The notes beneath the pieces were generated by a model. That model saw nothing but the letters and a program-made list of their open reading frames with translations. It was not told the DNA's origin and did not search any database. The position numbers and the translations under genes were made by a program. 37,017 nucleotides of DNA from Flavobacterium succinicans (lineage in GTDB: Bacteria > Bacteroidota > Bacteroidia > Flavobacteriales > Flavobacteriaceae): the NCBI RefSeq assembly GCF_001662485.1, contig NZ_JMTM01000014.1:1-37017 (forward strand). Reading direction: 5' to 3'. Positions 30,144-37,017 of this stretch are shown in pieces. Numbering within the stretch: position 1 is the first letter of the stretch; each line of letters opens with the position of its first letter.

Positions 30144-30968
30144 TTAGAGCTTAAAAGTTAAAACTGGTTTTTGAGTGTGGTTCACAATATCCTCTGTGAT
30201 GCTTCCATTAAAAAAATGTGCCAAGCCTGTTCTGCCATGTGTGTAAATGCAAATTAAGTCTGCATTGATTTTATTAGCGAAATTTAGAATCCCTTTTTCT
30301 ATATTGGACTCATTGTAGATAGTAATGCTAAAATTACTAAGTGCAAACTCGTGCGCAAAAGCTTCCATGGTTGCGGTTGCGGCGTCCGTGGTCTTAAAGC
30401 TATTAGGAGTGCAAATGGTTACTAGGTTAATCTTTGCGTCTAATTTACTTGCGATGTCTTTCATTTTTAAGAAAGGAACTTTAGTTTCGTTAGAGAAATC
30501 TGAGGCGAAAACTATTTCTTTTGGAGAAAATTCGCCTTCGTCTTTTTTGATAACTAATACAGGGACATCTGATAAACGCACAACTTTTTCGGTAGTAGAG
30601 CCAATAAAAATTTCTTCAACACCAGAAGAGCCGTGGGATCCCATAACAATTAGATCTACTTCGTTTTTTTGGGTAAATCGTAAGATGCCATCGAAAGCTT
30701 TTTCAAATTGAATAAATTCTGTAACTTCAATTCCATCAAGATAAGGGCGATCAAAAATTTCTGCAAAAGTGTCTTTAGCTTTTTGAATAAAAAACATCAC
30801 TTCTGGAATGCTTTTTCCGCTTGAAATAGCATCGCTCATTTGGTTAGGAAGTTCTAGCATGTGAAGTAATAGAATTTCAGCATTGTGTTTTTTGGCTAAT
30901 TGAGCAGCTGCTTTCAATGCGTTTTCGGCATAAATTGAAAAGTCGGTTGGGACTAAAATCCGTTTCAT
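30144..30968 (-). CDS. Universal stress protein, two tandem UspA domains
   Basis: A 274-residue cytosolic protein made of two Usp domains (about 1-142 and 148-274). The first starts MKRILVPTDFS and has the full ATP-binding loop GSHGSSGVEEIFIGS (G-2x-G-9x-GS). The second has THGRTGLAHFFNGS, in which the first glycine of the motif is replaced by Tyr, so nucleotide binding there may be weaker. Function in stress response is general for the family. It is convergent with tRNA-Gln and divergent from rimP-nusA-infB. Confidence 0.93.
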   Translation of the reverse strand: MKRILVPTDFSIYAENALKAAAQLAKKHNAEILLLHMLELPNQMSDAISSGKSIPEVMFFIQKAKDTFAEIFDRPYLDGIEVTEFIQFEKAFDGILRFTQKNEVDLIVMGSHGSSGVEEIFIGSTTEKVVRLSDVPVLVIKKDEGEFSPKEIVFASDFSNETKVPFLKMKDIASKLDAKINLVTICTPNSFKTTDAATATMEAFAHEFALSNFSITIYNESNIEKGILNFANKINADLICIYTHGRTGLAHFFNGSITEDIVNHTQKPVLTFKL

Positions 30969-31073
30969 GAGTAGATTGGGTTTAATTGTAAGAAAATCCT
31001 TTTTTTAAAAGGCTATAGTAAAGATAAGATTTTTTTTTACCGTATTCAAATAAAATGATTTGTAAAAAAACAC

Positions 31074-31081
31074 TATATTTG
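31074..31081 (+). promoter_or_regulatory. -7 box of the rimP-nusA-infB promoter
   Basis: TATATTTG followed by CACCGTTA, an exact TAnnTTTG match 72 bases before rimP. The same extended sequence (TATATTTGCACCGT) stands upstream of the cysteine-free thioredoxin-like gene. The nearest TTTG (31059-31062) is only 11 bases away, so the -33 element is unclear. Confidence 0.6.
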
Positions 31082-31107
31082 CACCGTTATTTATTAAAAG
31101 TTAAGTA

Positions 31108-31143
31108 ATGAGGGGACTAATGTCCCCTCTTTTTATAAAATAG
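31108..31143 (+). other. Possible 11-codon leader ORF across the rimP leader hairpin
   Basis: ATG at 31108 opens a frame MRGLMSPLFIK that stops at TAG 31141-31143, so it covers both arms of the terminator hairpin at 31110-31129. Translating ribosomes would melt the hairpin. This may be chance; the peptide has no run of codons that suggests amino-acid attenuation. Confidence 0.2.
31110..31134 (+). terminator. Terminator hairpin in the leader of rimP-nusA-infB (candidate attenuator)
   Basis: GAGGGGAC (31110-31117), loop TAAT, GTCCCCTC (31122-31129), then five T. It is a perfect GC-rich 8-bp helix with U-run placed between the promoter -7 box and the rimP start, with no gene before it that it could terminate on this strand. 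Confidence 0.85.
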
Positions 31144-31152
31144 TTATAAAAT

Positions 31153-31617
31153 ATGACATTTAAAGAAAAAGTAAATGCATTGGTTGAAGAAGCTTTATCG
31201 GAAAGGACTTCTGTTTTTTTAATCGATTTAACTATAACAGATGCATGTAAGATAATAGTTTCGCTAGATGGAGATAATGGAGTTGCTCTTCAGGATTGTA
31301 TAGATATTAGTCGTGCAATTGAAAATAATTTAGACCGTGAAGAACAGGATTTTTCTCTCGAAGTTGCTTCAGTTGGCGTAGGTTCTCCATTAAAAATGAT
31401 TCGTCAGTATAAAAAAAATGTGGGCAGAACACTAATTGTTAAGACAGAAACGGAAATTATTGAGGCAGAATTAGTTGAAGCTAACGATGTTTTTATAATT
31501 TTGTCATGGAAAGCAAGAGAGCCAAAAAAAGTAGGAAAAGGAAAGGAGACTGTTCAAAGAGAACTGAAGTTGCCTTACGCAGATATTAAAGAAGCAATTG
31601 TTACAGTAACATTTTAA
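31153..31617 (+). CDS. rimP: Ribosome maturation factor RimP
   Basis: A 154-residue protein needed for 30S subunit assembly. Typical blocks are [20 protein letters not shown] near the N-terminus, [20 protein letters not shown], then [13 protein letters not shown], where family members usually read EVSSPG. The C-terminal Sm-like domain starts around residue 90 ([19 protein letters not shown]). It is the first gene of the classical rimP-nusA-infB operon, 13 bases ahead of nusA. Its leader carries a terminator hairpin. Confidence 0.95.
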   Translation: MTFKEKVNALVEEALSERTSVFLIDLTITDACKIIVSLDGDNGVALQDCIDISRAIENNLDREEQDFSLEVASVGVGSPLKMIRQYKKNVGRTLIVKTETEIIEAELVEANDVFIILSWKAREPKKVGKGKETVQRELKLPYADIKEAIVTVTF

Positions 31618-31630
31618 TTAAAGAATTCGC

Positions 31631-32884
31631 ATGGAAAATTTAGCATTAATCGATTCATTTTCAGAGTTTAAAGATGATAAACTTATTGATCGTGTAACGC
31701 TTATGGCAATTTTAGAGGATGTATTTAGAAATGCATTGAAAAAGAAATATGGTTCAGATGATAACTTCGATATTATTATAAATCCTGATAAAGGAGATAT
31801 GGAGATTTGGAGAAGAAGAGTCATTGTTGCTGATGAGGATTTGGATTTCGAAAATGAAGAAATTACTTTAACAGAAGCTCGTAAGATTGAAGCCGACTTT
31901 GAAATTGGTGAAGAAGTATCTGAAGAGGTTAAATTAATCGATTTAGGAAGAAGAGCAATCTTGGCTTTGCGTCAAAATTTGATTTCAAAGATACACGAAC
32001 ACGACAATACCAATCTTTACAAACAATTTAAAGATATTATTGGAGATATATACACTGCCGAGGTACATCATGTGCGTCCAAGAGTTGTAATTTTGGTAGA
32101 TGATGAAGGAAATGAGATTGTTTTACCAAAAGAAAAACAAATCCCTTCGGATTTCTTCAGAAAAGGAGATAATGTACGTGGGATTATTGAAAGTGTAGAG
32201 CTAAAAGGAAATAAACCTCAAATCATTATGTCTAGAACTTCTGATAAGTTTTTAGAAAAATTGTTTGAACAAGAAATCCCTGAAGTTTTCGATGGTTTAA
32301 TCATGGTGAAAAATGTGGTTAGGATTCCTGGAGAAAAAGCAAAAGTTGCCGTTGACTCTTATGACGATAGAATTGATCCTGTAGGTGCTTGTGTGGGTAT
32401 GAAAGGGTCTCGTATTCACGGAATTGTAAGGGAGTTAGGAAACGAAAACATTGATGTAATCAATTATACAAATAATATTCAATTATTTATAACAAGAGCA
32501 TTGAGTCCCGCTAAAGTGTCTTCTATTAAAATTAATGAAGAAACAAAACGTGCAGAAGTGTTTTTGAAATTAGAAGAGGTTTCTAAAGCAATTGGACGTG
32601 GTGGACACAATATTAAATTAGCAGGAATGCTTACGGGTTATGAATTAGATGTAATTCGTGAAGGTGATATTGCTGGTGCTACAGCTGATGAGGACGATGT
32701 TGAATTGACTGAGTTTTCAGATGAAATAGAAGACTGGGTAATAGAAGAATTTGCGAAAATTGGTTTGGATACTGCGAAAAGTATTTTGAAACAAGAAGTA
32801 GAAGATTTAGTTAGAAGAACAGATCTAGAAGAAGAAACAATTCTAGATGTAATGAGAATTTTGAAAGAAGAATTCGATAGTTAA
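31631..32884 (+). CDS. nusA: Transcription termination/antitermination factor NusA
   Basis: A 417-residue protein. The RNA-polymerase-binding N-terminal domain is residues 1-130, the S1 domain about 135-200, then KH1 and KH2 to about residue 345, including DPVGACVGMKGSRIHGIVRE and AIGRGGHNIKLAGMLTGYEL. After these is an acidic region (DEDDVELTEFSDEIEDW) and one short helical C-terminal domain, so the two AR repeats of the E. coli protein are not present. NusA modulates pausing, termination and ribosome-coupled transcription. As a known regulator of terminators it could act on its own leader hairpin; that is inferred. Confidence 0.96.
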   Translation: MENLALIDSFSEFKDDKLIDRVTLMAILEDVFRNALKKKYGSDDNFDIIINPDKGDMEIWRRRVIVADEDLDFENEEITLTEARKIEADFEIGEEVSEEVKLIDLGRRAILALRQNLISKIHEHDNTNLYKQFKDIIGDIYTAEVHHVRPRVVILVDDEGNEIVLPKEKQIPSDFFRKGDNVRGIIESVELKGNKPQIIMSRTSDKFLEKLFEQEIPEVFDGLIMVKNVVRIPGEKAKVAVDSYDDRIDPVGACVGMKGSRIHGIVRELGNENIDVINYTNNIQLFITRALSPAKVSSIKINEETKRAEVFLKLEEVSKAIGRGGHNIKLAGMLTGYELDVIREGDIAGATADEDDVELTEFSDEIEDWVIEEFAKIGLDTAKSILKQEVEDLVRRTDLEEETILDVMRILKEEFDS

Positions 32885-32936
32885 ATCTATATTCTTCCAA
32901 CAACACAACAAAAAAAGGTAATAATAAAAAGGTTTT

Positions 32937-35792
32937 ATGTCTGAAGAGAGAATAATTAGAATAAACAAAGTTTTAAGGGAATTGAATATTTCTTTAGAAA
33001 GAGCTGTGGATTATCTTAAGGATAAAGGAATTGCTATTGAGTCAAATCCAAACACAAAAATTTCTGAAGATGTATACAATGTCTTGTGCGGTCAGTTTGC
33101 TGGTGACAAAGGGAATAAAGAGGCGTCGAAAGAAGTAGGTGAGGAAAAAAGAAAGGAAAAAGAAGCGTTGCGTATCGAGCGTGAAAAGGAAATCGAAAAC
33201 AAACGCAAAGCAGACGAAGAACGTTTAAGACAACAAGAAATTATTAAAGCAAGAGCTGTGGTTACAGGTCCTGTTCAAGTAGGTAAAATTGATCTTAATC
33301 CGAAAAAAGTTGCTCCTGTTTCTAATCCAACTGTTGCTGTAGAAAAGCCAGAAGTTCCAGCTGTAAAAGCAACTGAACCTGTAGTTGAAACTAAACCTAT
33401 TTCTCCAGAAAAACCTTCAACAGACCAACCAGTTGCGAAGCCAATTGCTGGTATTAAAGAAAAAGAAGTAGTTAAAGAAGTAACTCCAGCTGTAGAGAAA
33501 ACTCCTTCAGCGCCTGTTGCTCCTGTTTCAGACGAACCAGTTGAGGAAACTATTACAACGCAATACCAAAAGTTGTCAGGAACTACACTTACAGGTCAAA
33601 TAATTGATTTATCTCAATTCAATAAGCCTAAAAAGAAAAAAGAAGATCCAAAGATTACTCCAAACAAACCTGGTACTCCTGGGGCTGCTGGAGCAAACAA
33701 TGCCAATAAAAATAAGCGTAAAAGAATAGCGCCTAAACCAGGTGCTCCTAAACCGCCAACTACACCAGGTGCTCCAAATCCAAATAAAATCACTCCCAAT
33801 ACAGGTGGTGGGTTTAATGCGAATAGAAGTGCAAGACCTGGATTTGTAAAAGGAAATCGTCCTGCTATTGTGGCTAAAGTTGAGCCTACAGAGGAAGAAG
33901 TAAAAAATCAAATTCGCGAGACTCTTGAAAAACTTCAAGGAAAAGGTGGAAAATCTAAAGCGGCTAAATACCGTAGAGAAAAAAGAGAAACGCATCGTCA
34001 AAAAACAGATGACGAACAAAGAGCATTAGATGAGGGAAGCAAAACAATCAAGGTAACTGAGTTTGTTACTGTTGGTGAAATTGCGATTATGATGGATGTG
34101 CCAATTACTAAAGTTATAGGTACTTGTATGTCTCTTGGAATCATGGTAACCATGAATCAACGTTTAGATGCGGAAACTTTGACTATTGTTTGTGATGAAT
34201 TTGGATATGAAGTGGAATTTATCACTGTTGATATTGAAGAAGCAATTCAAGTAGTTGAAGATAAAGAGGAGGATTTAGTAACACGTGCTCCTATTGTTAC
34301 CGTAATGGGTCACGTCGATCACGGAAAAACATCTTTGCTGGATTATATTCGTAAAGAAAATGTAATTGCAGGTGAGTCTGGAGGTATTACACAGCACATT
34401 GGGGCTTATGGAGTAACTTTAGATAACGGACAAAAAATTGCCTTTTTAGATACGCCAGGTCACGAAGCTTTTACCGCGATGCGTGCACGTGGAGCTCAAG
34501 TTACAGATATTGCAATTATTGTTATTGCAGCAGATGATGATATCATGCCACAAACGAAAGAGGCTATTTCTCACGCTCAAGCTGCTGGTGTTCCAATTAT
34601 ATTTGCTATTAATAAAATTGATAAACCAAATGCTAATCCTGATAAAGTAAAAGAAAGATTGGCTGGTATGAACCTTTTGGTAGAAGACTGGGGTGGAAAA
34701 ATTCAATCTCATGACATTTCTGCTAAAGTAGGTACTGGTGTAAAAGAATTGCTTGAAAAAGTATTGTTAGAAGCTGAAATATTAGATTTAAAATCTAATC
34801 CAAATAAACCTGCTCAAGGAACTGTTGTTGAAGCCTTTTTAGATAAGGGTAAAGGATATGTTTCGACTATCTTGGTGCAGCACGGTACATTAAGAGTAGG
34901 GGATTATATGTTGGCAGGTAAGCATCATGGAAAAATTAAAGCGATGCATGACGAACGTGGACATGTAGTAAAAGAAGCTGGGCCTTCAACACCTGTTTCA
35001 GTTTTAGGTTTAGATGGTGCTGCAACAGCCGGTGATAAGTTTAATGTTTTTGAAGACGAAAAAGAAGCAAAACAAATTGCAGCTAAACGTTCTCAATTAA
35101 TGCGTGAACAATCGGTAAGAACACAACGTCATATTACTCTTGATGAGATAGGACGAAGAATTGCTTTAGGTCAATTTAAAGAGCTTAACATTATTCTTAA
35201 AGGAGATGTGGATGGTTCAGTTGAAGCATTATCGGATTCATTCTCGAAATTGTCTACTGATGAAATTCAAATCAATATTATACATAAAGGAGTTGGAGCT
35301 ATTACTGAAACAGATGTAATGCTTGCTTCTGCATCGGATGCAATTATCATTGGATTTAACGTTCGTCCTGCTGGAAATGCAAGACAGTTAGCTGATAAAG
35401 AAGAAATAGATATCCGTTATTATTCTATTATCTATGCTGCTATCGATGACTTGAAAGATGCGATGGAAGGAATGTTAGCGCCTGAAATGAAAGAAGAAGT
35501 TTTAGGAACTGCTGAAATTAGAGAGATTTTCAAAATATCTAAAGTAGGTTCTATTGCTGGTAGTATGGTTATGGATGGTAAGATTACTAAAAATTCAAAA
35601 ATCAGAATTGTTAGAGAGGGTGTTGTAATTTTTGAAGGAGAACTTTTAGCGTTGAAACGATTTAAAGATGATGTGAAAGAGGTTGCTAAAGGATATGATT
35701 GTGGTATTCAAATCAAAGGATTTAATGATATTGAAGAACGTGATGTTATAGAAGCTTATCATGAAGTTGCAATCAAAAAGAAATTGAAATAA
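32937..35792 (+). CDS. infB: Translation initiation factor IF-2
   Basis: A 951-residue GTPase that brings initiator tRNA to the 30S subunit. Residues 1-50 are the IF2 N-terminal helical subdomain ([20 protein letters not shown]). Residues 60-360 are a long charged and Pro/Ala/Lys-rich linker, less conserved. A second IF2_N-like domain follows at about 370-430 ([20 protein letters not shown]). The G domain begins with GHVDHGKTS at 458-466, then [12 protein letters not shown] and a SAK-type block (ISAKVG). Domains II, III and the C-terminal tRNA-binding domain complete it. The start is 52 bases after nusA. A terminator follows. Confidence 0.97.
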   Translation: MSEERIIRINKVLRELNISLERAVDYLKDKGIAIESNPNTKISEDVYNVLCGQFAGDKGNKEASKEVGEEKRKEKEALRIEREKEIENKRKADEERLRQQEIIKARAVVTGPVQVGKIDLNPKKVAPVSNPTVAVEKPEVPAVKATEPVVETKPISPEKPSTDQPVAKPIAGIKEKEVVKEVTPAVEKTPSAPVAPVSDEPVEETITTQYQKLSGTTLTGQIIDLSQFNKPKKKKEDPKITPNKPGTPGAAGANNANKNKRKRIAPKPGAPKPPTTPGAPNPNKITPNTGGGFNANRSARPGFVKGNRPAIVAKVEPTEEEVKNQIRETLEKLQGKGGKSKAAKYRREKRETHRQKTDDEQRALDEGSKTIKVTEFVTVGEIAIMMDVPITKVIGTCMSLGIMVTMNQRLDAETLTIVCDEFGYEVEFITVDIEEAIQVVEDKEEDLVTRAPIVTVMGHVDHGKTSLLDYIRKENVIAGESGGITQHIGAYGVTLDNGQKIAFLDTPGHEAFTAMRARGAQVTDIAIIVIAADDDIMPQTKEAISHAQAAGVPIIFAINKIDKPNANPDKVKERLAGMNLLVEDWGGKIQSHDISAKVGTGVKELLEKVLLEAEILDLKSNPNKPAQGTVVEAFLDKGKGYVSTILVQHGTLRVGDYMLAGKHHGKIKAMHDERGHVVKEAGPSTPVSVLGLDGAATAGDKFNVFEDEKEAKQIAAKRSQLMREQSVRTQRHITLDEIGRRIALGQFKELNIILKGDVDGSVEALSDSFSKLSTDEIQINIIHKGVGAITETDVMLASASDAIIIGFNVRPAGNARQLADKEEIDIRYYSIIYAAIDDLKDAMEGMLAPEMKEEVLGTAEIREIFKISKVGSIAGSMVMDGKITKNSKIRIVREGVVIFEGELLALKRFKDDVKEVAKGYDCGIQIKGFNDIEERDVIEAYHEVAIKKKLK

Positions 35793-35810
35793 TTGTATTT
35801 ATACGAAACA

Positions 35811-35836
35811 AAAGCCTCAAATTATTGAGGCTTTTT
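35811..35836 (+). terminator. Terminator of the rimP-nusA-infB operon
   Basis: AAAGCCTCAA (35811-35820), loop ATTA, TTGAGGCTTT (35825-35834) and further T. It lies 18 bases after the infB stop codon. Confidence 0.93.
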
Positions 35837-35839
35837 TTA

Positions 35840-36184
35840 TACAAATTGAAGTTTTTTTTGGCCAAAAATCCGCATTTGACTTCTTTTCTAAATTGAATTA
35901 TTCAATAAAAAAAAATCAAATATTATTTTTGAATAAGAAAAACAATGTTCAAAGAATGTCTTATTAAAAAGACATAATCCAATGAACGTATACTTTTGTG
36001 TTTTGAATTCAAAAACAGGAGTAAGTTTTTGTTTTGAAGATTATCGAGGATTGCGTTTGAACTAAATAGAAATGTGCTAACAAATGAAATTGATTCACAG
36101 AACTCCGCCAAAAAAAAACATAAAAATGATAAAGTAATTAAGTTATTGTAGATTTATAATGAGGAATTTGAGTTTGATTACTTT
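35840..36184. other. Non-coding spacer between infB and the SPOR gene
   Basis: About 345 bases, very AT-rich, with no credible gene. A short minus-strand frame of 62 codons (35923-36111) has no recognisable sequence. One compound hairpin stands out: ATGTCTT (35956-35962) with AAGACAT (35969-35975), with an outer helix GTTCA (35947-35951) with TGAAC (35983-35987). I see no promoter or RNA family I can name. Confidence 0.5.
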
Positions 36185-36574
36185 CTATTTTGAAGGTTTG
36201 ATTAAAAGTATATTCTTGTATTTTTTTTGAAATTCAATCATGTTCCTTTCAGCTTCCATTCTGGTTCTATAATTTCCAACCCATACTTTGTAGTTTGGGG
36301 TTTGAAAAATGATGGTTGCATCAACGTTTTTATATTCCATTTTGAAGTCGTTTAGCGTTTTTTTAGCAGGATCACTTGCTCCGCTAAAAATTTGAATTTT
36401 GTATCGGTCATTTATTGATAATGAGGTGTTTATTTTTATTTTTTCATTCATTAACTGATCTACTTTTGGATCCTGATTTGGTATCGTTTTTTTTGATTGA
36501 GCACTTAATTTCGCTATCGATGTAGTGATTGCAAATACAAGAATAATTGATGTTTTGATTGAGATTATTTTCAT
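36185..36574 (-). CDS. SPOR-domain protein, secreted
   Basis: A 129-residue protein. A signal peptide (IISIKTSIILVFAITTSIAK) is followed by a short linker and a SPOR domain from about residue 57 (RYKIQIFSGASDPAKKTLND) to the C-terminus (NYKVWVGNYRTRMEAERNMI). SPOR domains bind denuded glycan strands of peptidoglycan, often at division sites. It has no other domain. ATG at 36574 gives the best signal peptide; the frame stays open to 36595. It is divergent from the cytochrome gene at the window end, as I recall seeing in other Flavobacteria next to alternative complex III. Confidence 0.87.
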   Translation of the reverse strand: MKIISIKTSIILVFAITTSIAKLSAQSKKTIPNQDPKVDQLMNEKIKINTSLSINDRYKIQIFSGASDPAKKTLNDFKMEYKNVDATIIFQTPNYKVWVGNYRTRMEAERNMIEFQKKYKNILLIKPSK

Positions 36575-36675
36575 AACTAATTGGTTTTTATGCAAAAGTA
36601 CTACTAAAACTAATTGTTAGATATAAAAATATTATTTAGAATTAATATAAATTGAATTTAAGACTATTTTAAGGT

Positions 36676-36705
36676 TTTGTGAATAGTTCTTAAGTCGTAT
36701 TTTTG
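36676..36705 (+). promoter_or_regulatory. Bacteroidetes-type promoter for the cytochrome operon
   Basis: TTTG at 36676-36679, 18 bases, TATTTTTG at 36698-36705, matching TTTG-N18-TAnnTTTG. The expected leader is about 75 bases before the ATG at 36790. Confidence 0.6.
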
Positions 36706-36789
36706 TCCGAGTTTTTAAATAAAGGTTGTTTTGCTGTGTGTGAAATATAGATAAAATAATCAAATTTTAGTAGATAATCATTATATAAT

Positions 36790-37017
36790 ATGAAAAAGGT
36801 GGGTAACCATAATTCGATCACTAGGAAATTGTTGTTTAGTTTAGGACTAGCGTTAATTTTCTCCTTATCTTCATTAGCTCAAGATGCGGCTCCGGCTCCA
36901 GATGCTGCTGCAGCAGCTCCAGCAACAACATCAGGTGGAGATCCTGTCAAAGGGAAAGAACTATTTAATGCTAATTGTGCGGCTTGTCATAAATTAGATG
37001 CTAAAGCTACAGGTCCT
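36790..37017 (+). CDS. c-type cytochrome, 5' part only (probable alternative complex III subunit)
   Basis: The first 76 codons are present; the gene runs off the window. A signal peptide (KLLFSLGLALIFSLSSLAQ) is followed by an Ala/Pro-rich stretch (DAAPAPDAAAAAPATTSGGD) and the start of a cytochrome c domain with the heme motif CAACH in LFNANCAACHKL. In Flavobacteria a gene of this kind next to a SPOR gene usually opens the actABCDEF operon for alternative complex III (quinol to cytochrome c electron transfer); I infer this from memory of gene order, since the rest is outside the window. Confidence 0.8.
   Translation, partial: MKKVGNHNSITRKLLFSLGLALIFSLSSLAQDAAPAPDAAAAAPATTSGGDPVKGKELFNANCAACHKLDAKATGP

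Noticed and set aside
33609..34019. Minus-strand frames of 136 and 61 codons within infB, rich in Ser/Phe/Arg or Gly/Ala
   Set aside because: They lie opposite the Lys/Pro/Ala-rich linker of IF-2; low-complexity codons make long open antisense frames.
35923..36111. Minus-strand frame of 62 codons between infB and the SPOR gene
   Set aside because: No family resemblance, no promoter, and it spans a hairpin; most likely chance.

Overview
The window is AT-rich, gene-dense chromosomal DNA from a member of the Bacteroidota, most likely a Flavobacterium or close relative. The reasons are the gliding lipoprotein GldD, several promoters of the Bacteroidetes type (TTG or TTTG, about 19 bases, TAnnTTTG), the near absence of Shine-Dalgarno sequences, the family content (DUF2723/GT117, DUF4301, PcrB-type synthase, SPOR protein, alternative complex III-type cytochrome) and dispersed structured repeats I associate with flavobacterial genomes. 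I see no CRISPR array, insertion sequence, prophage or other obvious transferred island. Most genes are core or lineage-core; most of the novelty is in spacers, leaders and unusual fusions.

Layout. 1-7.0 kb (minus strand): a run of tightly packed genes (phosphopantetheinyl transferase, PcrB-type synthase, PnuC-type transporter, NadR-like kinase fused to DUF4301, ArfB), then a TPP riboswitch driving a TonB-dependent receptor. 7.0-10.3 kb: adenosylhomocysteinase, then an ECF sigma factor with a membrane partner and a divergent small membrane protein; the divergent spacer carries two mirror-image ECF promoters. 10.3-18.1 kb: a secreted protein of unknown function, a patatin/beta-barrel protein, ribosomal proteins L27 and L21, and a pair of complementary M16 peptidases. 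18.1-21 kb: EamA transporter, heavy-metal-binding lipoprotein, gldD and ssb, with two structured repeats in the spacers. 21-30 kb: polA, a membrane metallophosphoesterase, a cysteine-free thioredoxin-like protein, a NodB-type deacetylase and a 1093-residue GT117 protein. 30-37 kb: tRNA-Gln, universal stress protein, the rimP-nusA-infB operon behind a terminator-bearing leader, a SPOR protein, and the first 76 codons of a c-type cytochrome cut by the window end.

How the parts fit. The TPP riboswitch points to outer-membrane uptake of thiamine or a related compound; the nearby PnuC homologue and kinase-DUF4301 fusion may be the inner-membrane transport and phosphorylation steps, although they could instead serve nicotinamide riboside salvage. 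The sigma factor very probably activates its own operon and the divergent DUF6249-like gene. The rimP-nusA-infB leader looks like an attenuator.

The best candidates for undescribed biology are: (a) adjacent 7-bp and 14-bp tandem repeats inside the signal-peptide codons of the riboswitch-controlled receptor, a possible phase-variation switch; (b) the mirror ECF promoters; (c) the kinase-DUF4301 fusion; (d) structured repeats whose copies show compensatory base changes; (e) the terminator hairpin upstream of rimP. All calls are made by reading the sequence; no database search or folding program was run.
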